DNA of 64,000 nucleotides from Pochonia chlamydosporia 170 (lineage: Eukaryota; Ascomycota; Sordariomycetes; Hypocreales; Clavicipitaceae): assembly GCF_001653235.2 (NCBI RefSeq), contig NC_035791.1, positions 868,001 through 932,000 on the forward strand, written 5' to 3'. The notes below the pieces were generated by a model. It was not told where the DNA came from, did not search any database, and saw only the letters and a list, made by a program, of their open reading frames with translations. The position numbers and the translations under genes were made by a program. This document shows, piece after piece, positions 1 through 10,155 of this stretch; position 1 is the first letter of the stretch, and each line of letters starts with the position of its first letter.

Positions 1-1461
1 CCATACACAGCGAGTAACCTAGCCGATAGTAGGGAGCATGCTGAGGCAGAAAAGCAAATGGGGCCAAAATACCACCCGTGTTACCGAAACTGATCATCCA
101 CGCAGAACCGATGCTTCGCCTCTTGTGCCCCGTCAGATTCATGAGGTACCAACAGACGATACTCGGGCCCGCTCCCATGGCACCCATACAAACCAAGCAG
201 ATCCCGGCATATTGCAGAGAAAAGTTGGCGTGCGTTGTCAATAATATTGCGAGCCCTGCGACAAGGATGAGCCCCGTGGCGAACACATAGGGCAGACGTA
301 CGTCTGTTCGATCCGAAAAGTATGCCAAAAGGATAACGAACACAAAGGTTGCGGCGTAAGGTGGCACTGAGCGAAGCTGCGTCTGCAAGACATTGTATCC
401 GAGGGACTTGATGATCGTTGGCGTGAAGTAGGCGAATGCGTATACGGGGACAACGATGGCTGGTAGGGCTTAGCTATGCAGGTCTGAGACTTGATAAGCG
501 GTGAGAAAAGAGAAACTGGGGGACTTACAAAAGTACATGATTGCTGCAGCGTAGTTTTTGAAGTCGCCGAAGAATTCGATGATGTCGCGCTTTGTGATTT
601 TCTCATCTGATTTCGTGTCCCATACTTGAGTTTTCAGCAACACGACCTGCAATTCTCGCTCTGAAACCCACGACGCATCGTTTGGGAAATCGCTGACAAA
701 GAAGAATGATGCGATGCCGACCAATATGGTTAAAATGCCTTCCAGAATAAAAATCCACCTCCAGTTGCTTAAACCTCTGACACCATCCAGCTGCGCAATT
801 GCCGATGCCAAAAGTCCTCCAAACGCAGCGGCTAGAATGACTGAACAGAAGTAGACGGTGAACCGTTTCTGAGCTTCATTTCGTTTATACCAGAAGCTTA
901 TGAGGTAAAAGCCTCCTGGGAATACGCCCGCCTCGAAGAATCCCAGAAAAAAACGTGTTGCAAGCAGGCCACTGTAGTTCTGAACAAACCCTTGACAAAG
1001 TTCGGTGATACCAAAACCAAGAACACAAATTGACAGCCAAACATGCGGAGAAAGCCTTTTCAACAGAAGATTCGAAGGAACCTCGAAAAGGATATATGGG
1101 ATGAAGAATACGGCCAGGGCAATATTTGGTTGCTTGCCTGTCAAGCCGAGTTCCTGCGGCATACTCATAGTCAACGCATTTCCAACGTTGGCTCTAGACA
1201 CTCAATTTAATAATGGCATTAGTAGATCAACTGCATTGGGTAGACTCACCTATCAAGAAAGGCTACAACGTAGATCACGAACAGCATTGGTAACACATGC
1301 CAGTCAATCTTTCACATCAGCTCAGCTTCCTCTCTGCGTGACAGGATGCCAGACACAGACGCCTCCGCCACTGAAGGCTCAGCAAGCTCACACACTGATT
1401 CACTTGGTGTGGGCGGCGACAGGCCATGGCCATACGATTTCTTCTCGAGGTAATGCACCAT
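1..1461 (-). pseudogene. MFS transporter, anion:cation symporter (Dal5/TNA1-type), N-terminal nonsense codon; runs off left edge
   Basis: Membrane permease of the major facilitator superfamily, resembling the fungal allantoate/nicotinate/vitamin H+ symporters. I read three exons on the minus strand: 1461-1250, 1193-529 and 468 to beyond base 1. The introns (1249-1194 and 528-469) have GT/AG borders, and removing them keeps the frame. Seen motifs: KIDWHVLPML before TM1, FLDRANVGNA after TM1, RFFLGFFEAGVFPGG in the TM4 region, and a late segment YLMNLTGHKRRSIGSAW. Each is typical of this family. The only defect is a TGA at 1314-1312, exactly where the family has Arg in the motif R-K-I-D-W; CGA to TGA is a single C-to-T change. 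Translation could restart at an ATG at 1287 but would lose the N-terminal tail. It may be a recent pseudogene, a polymorphism or a base-call error. Substrate unknown. Confidence 0.8.
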
Positions 1462-2396
1462 TTTTGCTTTGTGATGGTGCTATTCATGCGGGCGGCGCTA
1501 CGCAAGTTGCCCAACTTTTTGCGGAGTACAACGGTGAGGAGCCGCAGCAATGAAAAAGTGTGGTAATCTGGCGGAATATCCTGGCAAGAAGTGGTCTTCA
1601 AATACGCCCGTTGATGAGGTGCAATCTCCGGAGTCCGAGACCCTTCATCATGGCGAGCCCTCAAGTTGGTCTGAGCTGAAATATCGTGCCATGTGGCAAT
1701 GGCGGACGCTGGCCACGCATTCACAAAAGGGATTCCAGAACTCTTGGACTCGACATACGCATAATCTTGAAATTGAAGCACTGACACAGCTGGAAGGCAG
1801 CGATGTTCATTTCTGGTTACATTGTGTATGCTCACCGCCGCACGTATATGTAAGCTTACGGAGTACTACCAAAAGCAGGGCACGAGCGGCTTAATGTAAC
1901 CCAAGCCGCATTCTTCCAGTACTTCGAATGCGAATGCACCGAGACAAAGTTCCATAAGCAGTCCTCCAGCGGGGATGCCACTCTATATCAACTCGGGTCA
2001 ACTCGCCCTATAAAGCCCGATAAAAGAGATACTATACGTTACACTCTTGTTTCAGCTCCCGTGCCTCTTTTGGTAAGCTATGCGTGTTGAAGCTGCCTGA
2101 AAGTCTTCAACGTACCACGAAGAACAGATTGAGCCTGTAGCAGCTAGTGCTACCTCAGCCGCAAGCAGGCTTCGGATTACAAGCCAGAAGGCTTCCAAGA
2201 ATATTTAGCGAGAAACATTAGCAGATCACTAGCAGATAGTCTAATTTGAACCTTGATTCTAAACTATGTATACTGGTTTCGATCTCACTCTGCGGCTAAC
2301 CGCATCGACATGCTCCTCATCCACTTTCGAGTCAACCAGATTACTCTGCCGTACAGGCTATGGTGACTCTTTATCTGAACAATTTAGCATGTAAAC
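1462..2396. other. Intergenic, divergent promoter region
   Basis: Spacer between the divergently transcribed transporter and rhodopsin-like gene. It holds only short overlapping open frames with no recognisable protein similarity. It presumably carries both promoters; I see no repeat or RNA gene in it. Confidence 0.5.
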
Positions 2397-3553
2397 ATGC
2401 CTATGGCAACACAACGACCGGAAACTACAACAGTCGCTTTGCCCAGCTTCACACCAGCATTGCGGCCGCCAGCAGGAGTGGTCTCGAATCCTGACAACCC
2501 AACTTCGCTTGCTTACCTGGCTGACATTACCATCGCAATATGTATTCCTCTAGTCACTGTGTTCTTCTTGATGCGTTCTTATGTGCGCATCGTCATCAAG
2601 CGCACATTTATATTTGAGGATTTCTTGGTGACCGTCGCCTGGGCTGGTACCGTTGCCTACTGTGGCATCATGAGAGCTACCATGTCTCATAACGGTGGCA
2701 AACACGGCTGGGACATCACTATACACCAAGCCCGTCAAGCTTCGTACTGGTTCAACGTTGCAGCTATTGAATATGGCGTCATGATTGGAGTCACGAAACT
2801 TGCAGTCCTCTGGCTCTATCGCCGCGTCTTCTCGCCTGTCCGATGGAGCAAATTTGACATCTCAATCGTCTCCCTCATTGTGATTATATTTGGATTCTAC
2901 AGCACGACGTCTATAGTGAAGATATTCGAGTGCAGTCCTCGCGAAAAGATTTGGAATCGGTCCATTCCCGGCAAGTGTGTAGAAATGTCTATAATATTGA
3001 ACGTTAGCGGCGCGTTCAATACTGTGACAGATTATCTGATCCTGTTCCTTCCCATACATGCTGTTCGGAAGCTGCAGATGGATCATCTGAAGAGGATTTT
3101 GGTGGTTCTTGCGTTTACGTTTGGTCTATGGTACGTCCGCCTTGCTTGGTACGATACTCATGACTGACTTCGAATAGTGCGCCAGTCTTTGCAACAATTG
3201 GCTTTGTTGTCCGTCTCAGAAACAGCGGCAATCCTGATACATCGTGGAAACAGCCTGAAATACTTCTCTGGGGAGCTGCGGAACTTGCGTCTGGTAACTT
3301 GTGTGTTTGTTTTCCTGAGCTTGCCTTTCTTTTCCGAAAGAAGAATCGTAGGCACAATCGTCCCCGTCGGCCGACGAACTCTGAGTTAAAAGATGCGATT
3401 GAATCTGATGGCGGGAGAAAGCCTCCTTCGGACCCTTATTTTACCAAGAGCCTCATGAGCACAATGTTTAGCACTGATGGGGATGCGCATTATGTCGAGT
3501 TGCAAGATCAGCCAAAGAACGTGAGAGTGGCACCCAACGTGGTGTTCAGCTAG
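2397..3553 (+). CDS. Rhodopsin-domain (Pth11-related type) integral membrane protein
   Basis: Seven-helix fungal membrane protein of the 'rhodopsin domain' (PF20684-like) group. Many such proteins are called integral membrane or PTH11-like, and their roles are mostly unknown. Exons 2397-3130 and 3178-3553 with a 47-bp intron (GTACGT...AATAG) give 369 residues. Visible family marks: an N-terminal outside segment, TM1 followed by RSYVRIVIKRTF and the FEDFLVTVAW helix (the usual 'DD/ED' helix), YGVMIGVTKLAVLWLYRRVF, and CVEMSIILNVSGAFNTVTDY with the typical N/D-rich TM5-6 stretch. After the intron comes CAPVFATIGFVVRLRNS, then WGAAELASGNLCVCFPEL, which corresponds to the usual W-x-x-x-E-x-x-x-G helix. 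The C-tail is hydrophilic. The ATG at 2397 has a second ATG two codons later. Ligand and signalling role cannot be read from sequence. Confidence 0.88.
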
Positions 3554-4102
3554 GAAGCATGAATGTGCCAGGAAGAGTGATGGATAGTAAAAACGTCGAC
3601 CATGAACATCGTGTACTTTGACGAGAAGGGCGCGCATTGGGGCTGTGTTTCTGCATGAATTTGTACCATAGCCACCCTCATAGACTTGAACTTCATCCCA
3701 CTCCTTCGACCTTCTGCATTGGTAACTGTGATTTCCGTGACGGCAAGCGAACCGAACTGGCAAGGAAAGTAATAGTCCTTGTAAAAGCATGATTGCGTCC
3801 TACTGCTCGTTGGAAGTCGACTGATGACTTATTACTAATTAAATTTTTCGCCGACGTTGCACCAACCAACATTCCAATCTCCGTCATCTTCGCTTCGCCT
3901 TTTTCCGTAAAGCCACATTGACAATTGCCGATGTGAAAAAATGACATTACGAGTCTATTTGAGTCGCGAACTTCGTCTCCGAACTCTCACTGCTGTTACA
4001 AGGTCTGGTGGTCGTTGCAATTTTCCCAAGATCGCACAGCCTCAACCGGCCGCTCATTTTGCGACCAGTCGGCCATCTTACCAGGTTTCCGACCGTGTGA
4101 AA
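3554..4102. other. Intergenic
   Basis: Spacer between the rhodopsin-like gene and the thiamine-diphosphate enzyme. No gene, repeat or RNA was recognised; open frames here on both strands are short and lack family motifs. Confidence 0.5.
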
Positions 4103-6096
4103 ATGGCGGCGCTTGAACCGACGGTACCATCGTAGGTATCAAAGTGATATCTTATACCCCCGAAGAAGATCAGCTAATGAAGTGAAGATATACGACTGCG
4201 TTCGCTCTATTCGAGGCACTCTGGGAAGTAAGTTAGCCCCGACGTCTATTCTCTCACACATTGCTCACATCCCAAGGCGGGGATCACGGCTTGCTTCGTC
4301 AATGTTGGTTCAGACCACCCATCAATTCTCGAGGCCATCGTCAAAGGTAAGCGAGAGCGGCCTGGCTCTTGGCCCCGGATTATCACATGTCCTGCTGAGG
4401 TGACCGCCATTTCCATGGCTGATGGATATGCTCGGGTATCCGGAAAACCGCAAGCAGTTCTCGTTCATGTTGACGTTGGTACTCAAGCTCTTGGCCAAGG
4501 AGTCCATAACGCCAGCATTGGCCGTGTCCCAGTCTTCATCTTTGCCGGCATGTGTCCGTACACTGAGTCTGGCGAACTCCCGGGCTCACGTACGGAATAC
4601 ATGCACTGGCTTCAAGAAGCTCCCGATCAAAAAGCCATTGTACGACAGTACTGCCGCTATACCGGGGAAGTCCGCACGGGGTTAAACATCAAGCAGACCA
4701 TTGGACGGGCGCTTCAGTTTGCCAACAGCACGCCAAACGGGCCAGTTTACGTTTCTAGCGCCCGGGAAGTTTTGGCACAGGAAATACAACCGTACTCACT
4801 GGATCAAGAGCAATGGGTACCGATTGGGCCCAGCGCTCTTCCACTTGACGCTGTTCGCAACATCAGTACGGCACTTGTAGAAGCCCAACGGCCACTTATC
4901 GTCACAGGGTACTCTGGTCGGGATCGCCGCTGTCCAGATCTTCTTGTTGCTTTGGCGGATCTGATTCCAGGCATTCGAGTTCATGATACCGGAGGAAGCG
5001 ATGTGTGCTTCCCTTTCACACATGCCGCATCTGAGGGCTTTCGCCTGAGCTTTGACGAATGCACCAAGGACACTGATATGGTCTTCCTACTGGATTGTGA
5101 TGTGCCTTGGATTCCATCTCGAAATCCCCCTCCCAAGCAAGCCAAGATCTACCACGTGGATTGTGACCCCTTAAATCAACAGATTCCGGTCTCATTTTTC
5201 CCGGCTCACGGACGCTGGAGAGCAGACGCTTTCACTGCTTTGAGCCAAATTGTTGAATGCATTAGGAATGATGCTTCCCTTACCGAAAAGTTAAAAGATC
5301 CCAAATATGTCACTCGCGGAGCCGCCCGAGCAAAAGTTCACGCATCTCGATTGGCAGATATTGCTCGTCAGGCTCGTCTGGAAGATGCAGAACCGCTCAA
5401 TGCTGCTAATATCGGCACCGTTCTGAAATCATCTCTACCAGAGTCCACGACGTTTGTTGTTGAAGCCGTTACGGCTGCTCAGACTCTGTCAGACCATTTG
5501 CAACTCACTCAGCCGGGAAGCTGGATTAACTGTGGTGCAACAGGAATTGGTTGGAGCAACGGCGCTGCCCTCGGAGTGAAAATGGCATTAACAGATTTGG
5601 ATGCTGAAGGGCATGACAAGCCAAATCTTGTTTGCCAAATTGTCGGGGATGGTAGTTTCATGTGCGCCGCGCCATCTAGTGCTCTTTGGGTTGCGAGCAA
5701 GTATGAGATTCCAATTCTCACAATTGTCTTGAACAATGGCGGTATGTTGTCTGCCCGGGAGTCTGAGATAAATCTTTTTGAAATAGTCTGACGTTTGCTC
5801 TTGTAGGTTGGAAAGCCCCTCGAAACTCGGCGGAGCTCGTCTATCCAGGTGGGCTTGCTTCCACTGCTACTGACGACGAGATAAACGTGTCATTCCGCCC
5901 TACTCCCAACTACGCGGCATTGGCTGAAGCAGCTGCTGGATCTGAAGGTGGTTTTGTAGCTTCGGCGGATAACAACAAGGCATGGATGAAGGGTACGAGA
6001 GTCAGGAGAGTGGGAGATCTCAAAAAGGCCCTTGAGCTTGCGGAATTGAGGGTTGTGAAGCAGCAGAAAGGAATGCTGATTGAAGTTTTACTCTAG
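4103..6096 (+). CDS. Thiamine-diphosphate-dependent enzyme (acetolactate synthase / benzoylformate decarboxylase type)
   Basis: Soluble ThDP enzyme acting on a 2-oxo acid; exact substrate unknown. Four exons: 4103-4131, 4188-4227, 4277-5741 and 5807-6096, with introns of 56, 49 and 65 bp. Joining them gives 607 residues in one frame. The first two exons are tiny; I chose them because the join yields the N-terminal helix YTTAFALFEALWEAGI followed by FVNVGSDHPS, as in the family, and because intron 1 has a GCTAATGA branch site. The pyrimidine-binding domain has the catalytic glutamate E64 in CPAEVTAISMADGYAR. A central TPP-enzyme M domain follows. The C-terminal domain has the ThDP/Mg motif GDGS (about residue 479) ending in NNGG. 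Length and motifs fit an intact enzyme. Fungal relatives are often labelled 'acetolactate synthase-like', but the biosynthetic ALS has a mitochondrial leader, which is absent here. Confidence 0.9.
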
Positions 6097-6705
6097 ATGT
6101 TGAAAATAGTACTAGATAATAAAGACCAGGGAGGTGTACCGCTTGTCGTCGATGGTTTGGACATAATCTAGCATCAGAGAGTTAAATTGATTAGTTGTGT
6201 TGGCGCCCGCGTGAAACCCCCAGAGAACGAGAAGTCGAAATTCAAGACGCTACTCACAGGTCGTCTACTAGCTGAGATTAAAGATCTAGTCACTGATTTA
6301 CTATGCATTGAGCATGACAGGGGAAGAAGAGGTTTAGTAGCTCCCTATAATCTAACCCATAATATCCCTGTATTAATGAATTCAGAGTTGCTTAGGACCA
6401 TTAGGAAACAGTAATTGCTATACTAACGGAAAGAATTGCTACACGGGTATGACTCTTATTAACATTTAAGTGTTCCAGTTATCACATTTTGTAAAGTACA
6501 ATTATATTGTGTCCACAGATCCCATTATACCCCAAGCTAAGCTCTACAATCGTGACGAGTCGGCCCGTGGCCACAAATCTCTTCCGAGCTAAAAACGTCA
6601 ATTGCCTCAACTTCTTGGTCGCGCGTCACTCACCAGCCAACCCAGTGGCTGGCTGGCGGTAAACCCAACAATGCGAATACCAGGTCGCGCGGACGTGCCT
6701 AAGCT
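6097..6705. other. Intergenic with a possible decayed MULE terminus
   Basis: No gene recognised between the convergent ThDP-enzyme and membrane-protein genes. Around 6411-6455 the sequence AATTGCTAYAC occurs twice and continues as ACGGGTATGACTCTT. This resembles the outer end of the MULE terminal repeat found at 34585, which reads AATTGCTATACCGGCATGA. Confidence 0.4.
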
Positions 6706-8040
6706 TCAGGCGCTGCTACGCTGGCACATCGCGTCCCCTGCATCGCTGGCAGCGATCTCGGTCTTTGTGATGACGACGGCCGCGGCCTTCTCCGTGATGT
6801 TCTCCTGCGAGTTTGCGTTGTCATCAGATGGTTTGGCCGAACTGGGGCCCTTGACGCTGCGCTCAGCAAAGATTTCGATGTCATCGTGGTATTCAGAGTC
6901 GATGTCGGCCTCCATGTCCTGAATAGCCAAACGGGGCACCTTCATGGACTGTACCACCATATCGCTGCTGAGGTTGCTGCTTCTCGCCCTCCTCTCGCCC
7001 TCGAACACAAGGCGTGAGGCGATAATATCGACGCTATTTGACGGTATCTCCGTGTTAGAAGAGTCTGCCTATTATTGATAAGGGGTATGTTAAAAAAAAG
7101 AAAGGCAAACTTGCAACATGATCATCGGGAACACGGTTGCTAAAGTGCAAAAGAACGCATCAATCTGCGTTGCTACTTGATTTGAGCCTTCTGTTTCCTT
7201 TACCCGCAACGGGTACGTCACGGTGCGCCCGATGCCAACAAATGCCAGCGTGGCGACGCGGATCTCGGTGCTGCGGATGAGGAAGCGATATAACCTTCCG
7301 CCGCTCAGGGGGCCTGTCCTTGATGACCGGAGCGCCAAGACGAACGTCTTTAGAAGGAACACGGATGATGTGCATTCCGCCAACGCGATAGCCATGAAGC
7401 AGGCCATGGCCAGTTTGGTAATGACGGCCTGGAACAGGGCCTCGGGTATTTCCCCGAGGATGAAGAGCACCTCGATCACGTTGACGACAACACGGAGAGC
7501 CGCAAAGAGGAGCATCAGCACCCAGAAGAGCGTCACGAAGATCTTGCGCTCCCTGCTATGCAGGATAGGCACCAATATCAAATAGCTGTAGAAGGGTTGC
7601 ATACCTTCTGAAATCTGTGGAAGCAGGCCAAGGAGACCCTTAAGTTAGTTGAATGTAGCATGGCTGGCCGGAATTGGGACACAGATGGAGGCAGAGACGG
7701 AGACAGAAAGCAATGCTGCGGGAAGATTAAGGCACGAGGGGAAGTGCAGCTCCCTTCACCTGTACCGCGATAAAGTGCTCACCATCCAACCAAGATTCGT
7801 AAACGCGGCTGCAACCGCCCTATTCACGACCGGGTGCTCGTGGTTACAGTAGGCGAAGTATGACAAACCACCTAGAGCACTCCCAGCGGAGCTGGCAATT
7901 GGCACCAGGAGGAGAAGCGAAAACTCTTCTGTGATGCCAGCAACCATGAAGCCGATAATAACATTTAGAAGCGAGACGGTGCTCCAGATGGCAGTATTCG
8001 TCTGGTAATAGACCAGGAAATCGTTGGTATTTGGTGCCAT
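6706..8040 (-). CDS. Uncharacterised multi-pass membrane protein
   Basis: I do not recognise the family. Three exons, 8040-7783, 7638-7111 and 7068-6706, all join in phase 0 (introns 144 and 42 bp) and give 382 residues. The first exon encodes two hydrophobic helices; the stretch FMVAGITEEFSLLLLVPIAS is recognisable again in a decayed copy at 12013. The second exon adds about four or five more helices (around VTLFWVLMLLFAALRVVV, FQAVITKLAMACFMAIAL and the segment before FPMIMLQ). The third exon is a soluble acidic tail rich in Ser, Glu and Ala, likely cytoplasmic. The total suggests a seven-helix plan with a regulatory C-tail. A TATA-like TTATATAA lies about 75 bp upstream of the ATG on this strand. 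The first intron is long for this genome, so its acceptor is less certain than the rest. Confidence 0.72.
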
Positions 8041-8259
8041 GGTGTTTCAACAGAGAGGCTCCGAATAATGATACAGTTCCGATAGCAAAGTCGCAGGATT
8101 CTTTGAACGGTTTTATATAAGAACGGATCCCAGTGTTTACTATGTAGCTGATAACGCTTGCAGCAGGTTCTCATGTGGCAGCAATAAGTATTACCTGTTA
8201 CAAAGTACTTATTAAAGGGCATGATGGACGTGTAATTCTACAACCTACAGGCTGGTCTC

Positions 8260-8264
8260 NNNNN
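8260..8264. other. Assembly gap (NNNNN)
   Basis: Five ambiguous bases, the only ones in the window. Such a short fixed run usually marks a join between contigs whose true spacing is unknown, so order and distance across this point should be treated with care. Confidence 0.95.
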
Positions 8265-8913
8265 CTCTTATGGTTTGTTCGTTGGCGCAAGTCTGATGCG
8301 GTGTATTCAAACGCCCTGCCGTTGCCTGACCTTGTCGAGATGTAAGCCTTGAGTCGCCAGCCAATTTTAGGTGTCAACATGAAGCCTCGGGGAGAAACAA
8401 TGCTAGCCTGCCTTGACATAGGAGCACAGGGGCAGATGCGGCTAGCCTGGGCTGGGCTTGGGTAAATTAATAACTTATTAGGTACAGCACGCTCCCAGTA
8501 GATGCAAAGTGGCTTGCTCTAGATAAAGCAAGATATAAGACAATTCGAAGAGAGTATAAAAATTAACGACGTCAACTGTTCAATCAGCTAAATAGCAAAA
8601 TGGATTGATGTACTAGGTAATCGAGCGTGATATTAATTAATGACGTTGATGGCTAATTTGGCCAACGGCGCGGATGTGGGAGTCCGGCGGCAAAAACGTC
8701 ACTGATGTGAATCCGGTGGTACAACCGTCTGGGCTGGCGCCATGGCGCACACTACTATATTATTCGGGCCGCCGTTCTGACTCGAGGCCATGACAACATT
8801 TGAAACATGCAGGCACACAGGTCACACCCTCCACGAGGTCGTAGTAACCCTGTATGAAGTCCTCCATAGTTGGGGAAGATTTGGCCACAGTAGCAGTAGG
8901 GTAGTTATCGTTA

Positions 8914-8940
8914 GAGCTGGTGTGGCTAAAAGCGGCGGTG
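8914..8940 (+). repeat. Dispersed 27-bp repeat, copy 1
   Basis: This 27-bp sequence matches 17243-17269 with one C/T difference; its core is GTGGCTAAAAGCGGCGGTG. The flanks diverge quickly. Its presence in two non-coding, gene-poor places suggests a fragment of an old mobile element. Confidence 0.6.
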
Positions 8941-9111
8941 CAGTAAGTTGTAATTAATGGTCTATTACAGAAGCCACATGCCAACCGTGTCAGAGGTTTT
9001 GCGCCTTCGGACGGTATCAGGAGTTGTTTGAAAGCGGGCGTGCTACAAAGACCTGGGCCCCTTGCACTTACGGCAACAACTGTGTTGAGTACCAAGTCAG
9101 TGATGCCTGAT

Positions 9112-10155
9112 CTATACTGAAGTGAAATTCTCAAGATACACTCCTGACCTGCCATTTTCCTCGAAACCATGCGTCTGAAACAAACCCATCAGCCTTGCTA
9201 TGTCAATTGTCTCTTTGTCTAAGTCAGAGACCTGCCCGACTTCGCTGTAAAATGTATCCCAGAACAGCTGTCGCAGTTCAACGTGAGAAGGGTGGAAATG
9301 CCAATCCGAGTTTGTCTGGGCACCCAACAGTGTCTCTACGCCAACAAGAGACAGCCCAAAAGGGACCACAACGGCCTCTTGCCAGTCCACAACGCCGGTA
9401 ATATGGCCAGTTTCTTCTTCGACATGAATGTTGTTCTCAAGAAGATCGCCGTGCTGAAGCACAGCTGGGAATTCGGGGCGGAAGATTAGGTGGAGACTTT
9501 GCTTGACCATGTCAATTTTTGGGTGTAGGCGTTTGGGAAGCGTTCGTAAGAGCTTGTTGAGAACAGCAATATACTTGTCTTTCAAATCAAAGGGGCGGTG
9601 ACGGCGAGTCTGGTGGTCTGTTGATCCATGCCAAGGAAAAGAACCTGATGGATGTTGCCGTTAGATATCGGGGTGTCAAGGAGACGTGTAAACGTTAGCT
9701 AAGTGACGGGTAGTAACTCACTTGGCAAAATCTTGGATAGTCTGCCCCAAACGCTGCTCCATTGCTTTGTCAGAGGCAAACATCTGTTTACGCACCCGGC
9801 AGAATGCTGGACCAAATACACGATTCCTAACGTAGACGTGGGCAGTTCCCAATTCGCCATGACATAAGCCCGGAGGCACAAATCGGAGATAGACTTGCTG
9901 GGCAAGCTCGAGTTTTTCCATGTCAAGCAGTGAGGACCGAAACTGGACTATTGTTGAAACTCCATTTCTTTCTACGGTATAACTATTGGCTCCTTGCATT
10001 GGTGTAGCAGAAACGGGACCGCTCAGCAGGCTGGCAGCAAGACTATCGCATTCGTCTTTTGTGGGGGAGGGTTTGGAAGCGAAGAAGTTGGATATTTGCC
10101 ATCGTGATAATACATCATAGTCCTCCGGTCCGACTGTTTGCTCTGAAATGTTCAT
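9112..10155 (-). pseudogene. Aminoglycoside phosphotransferase (APH)-like gene with a frameshift
   Basis: Member of the fungal APH/choline-kinase-like phosphotransferase group (PF01636), with kinase fold and unknown substrate. Exon 1 runs 10155-9722. The ATG at 10155 is the first true ATG; the open frame upstream of it lacks one. A 77-bp intron (GTGAGT to CATCAG) leads to exon 2 at 9644. The join restores the family motif AKFFSLAW, as in the usual F-F-A-x-S-W. That frame then hits TGA at 9589-9587, while the rest of the enzyme continues one frame over to 9112. This remainder holds the catalytic motif QHGDLLENNI and the Mg-binding aspartate in GVVDWQEA, then PFGLSLVGVETLLG. I found no alternative splice that repairs this, so a single indel between about 9640 and 9590 is likely. 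It could be a pseudogene or a sequence error; both halves otherwise look well preserved. Confidence 0.75.

Larger units (their letters stand above)
8041..9111. other. Intergenic containing an assembly gap and a dispersed repeat
   Basis: Upstream region of the membrane-protein gene. It contains five N at 8260-8264 and, at 8914-8940, one copy of a 27-bp sequence that recurs at 17243. Part of 8450-8650 is AT-rich. No convincing gene. Confidence 0.5.
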
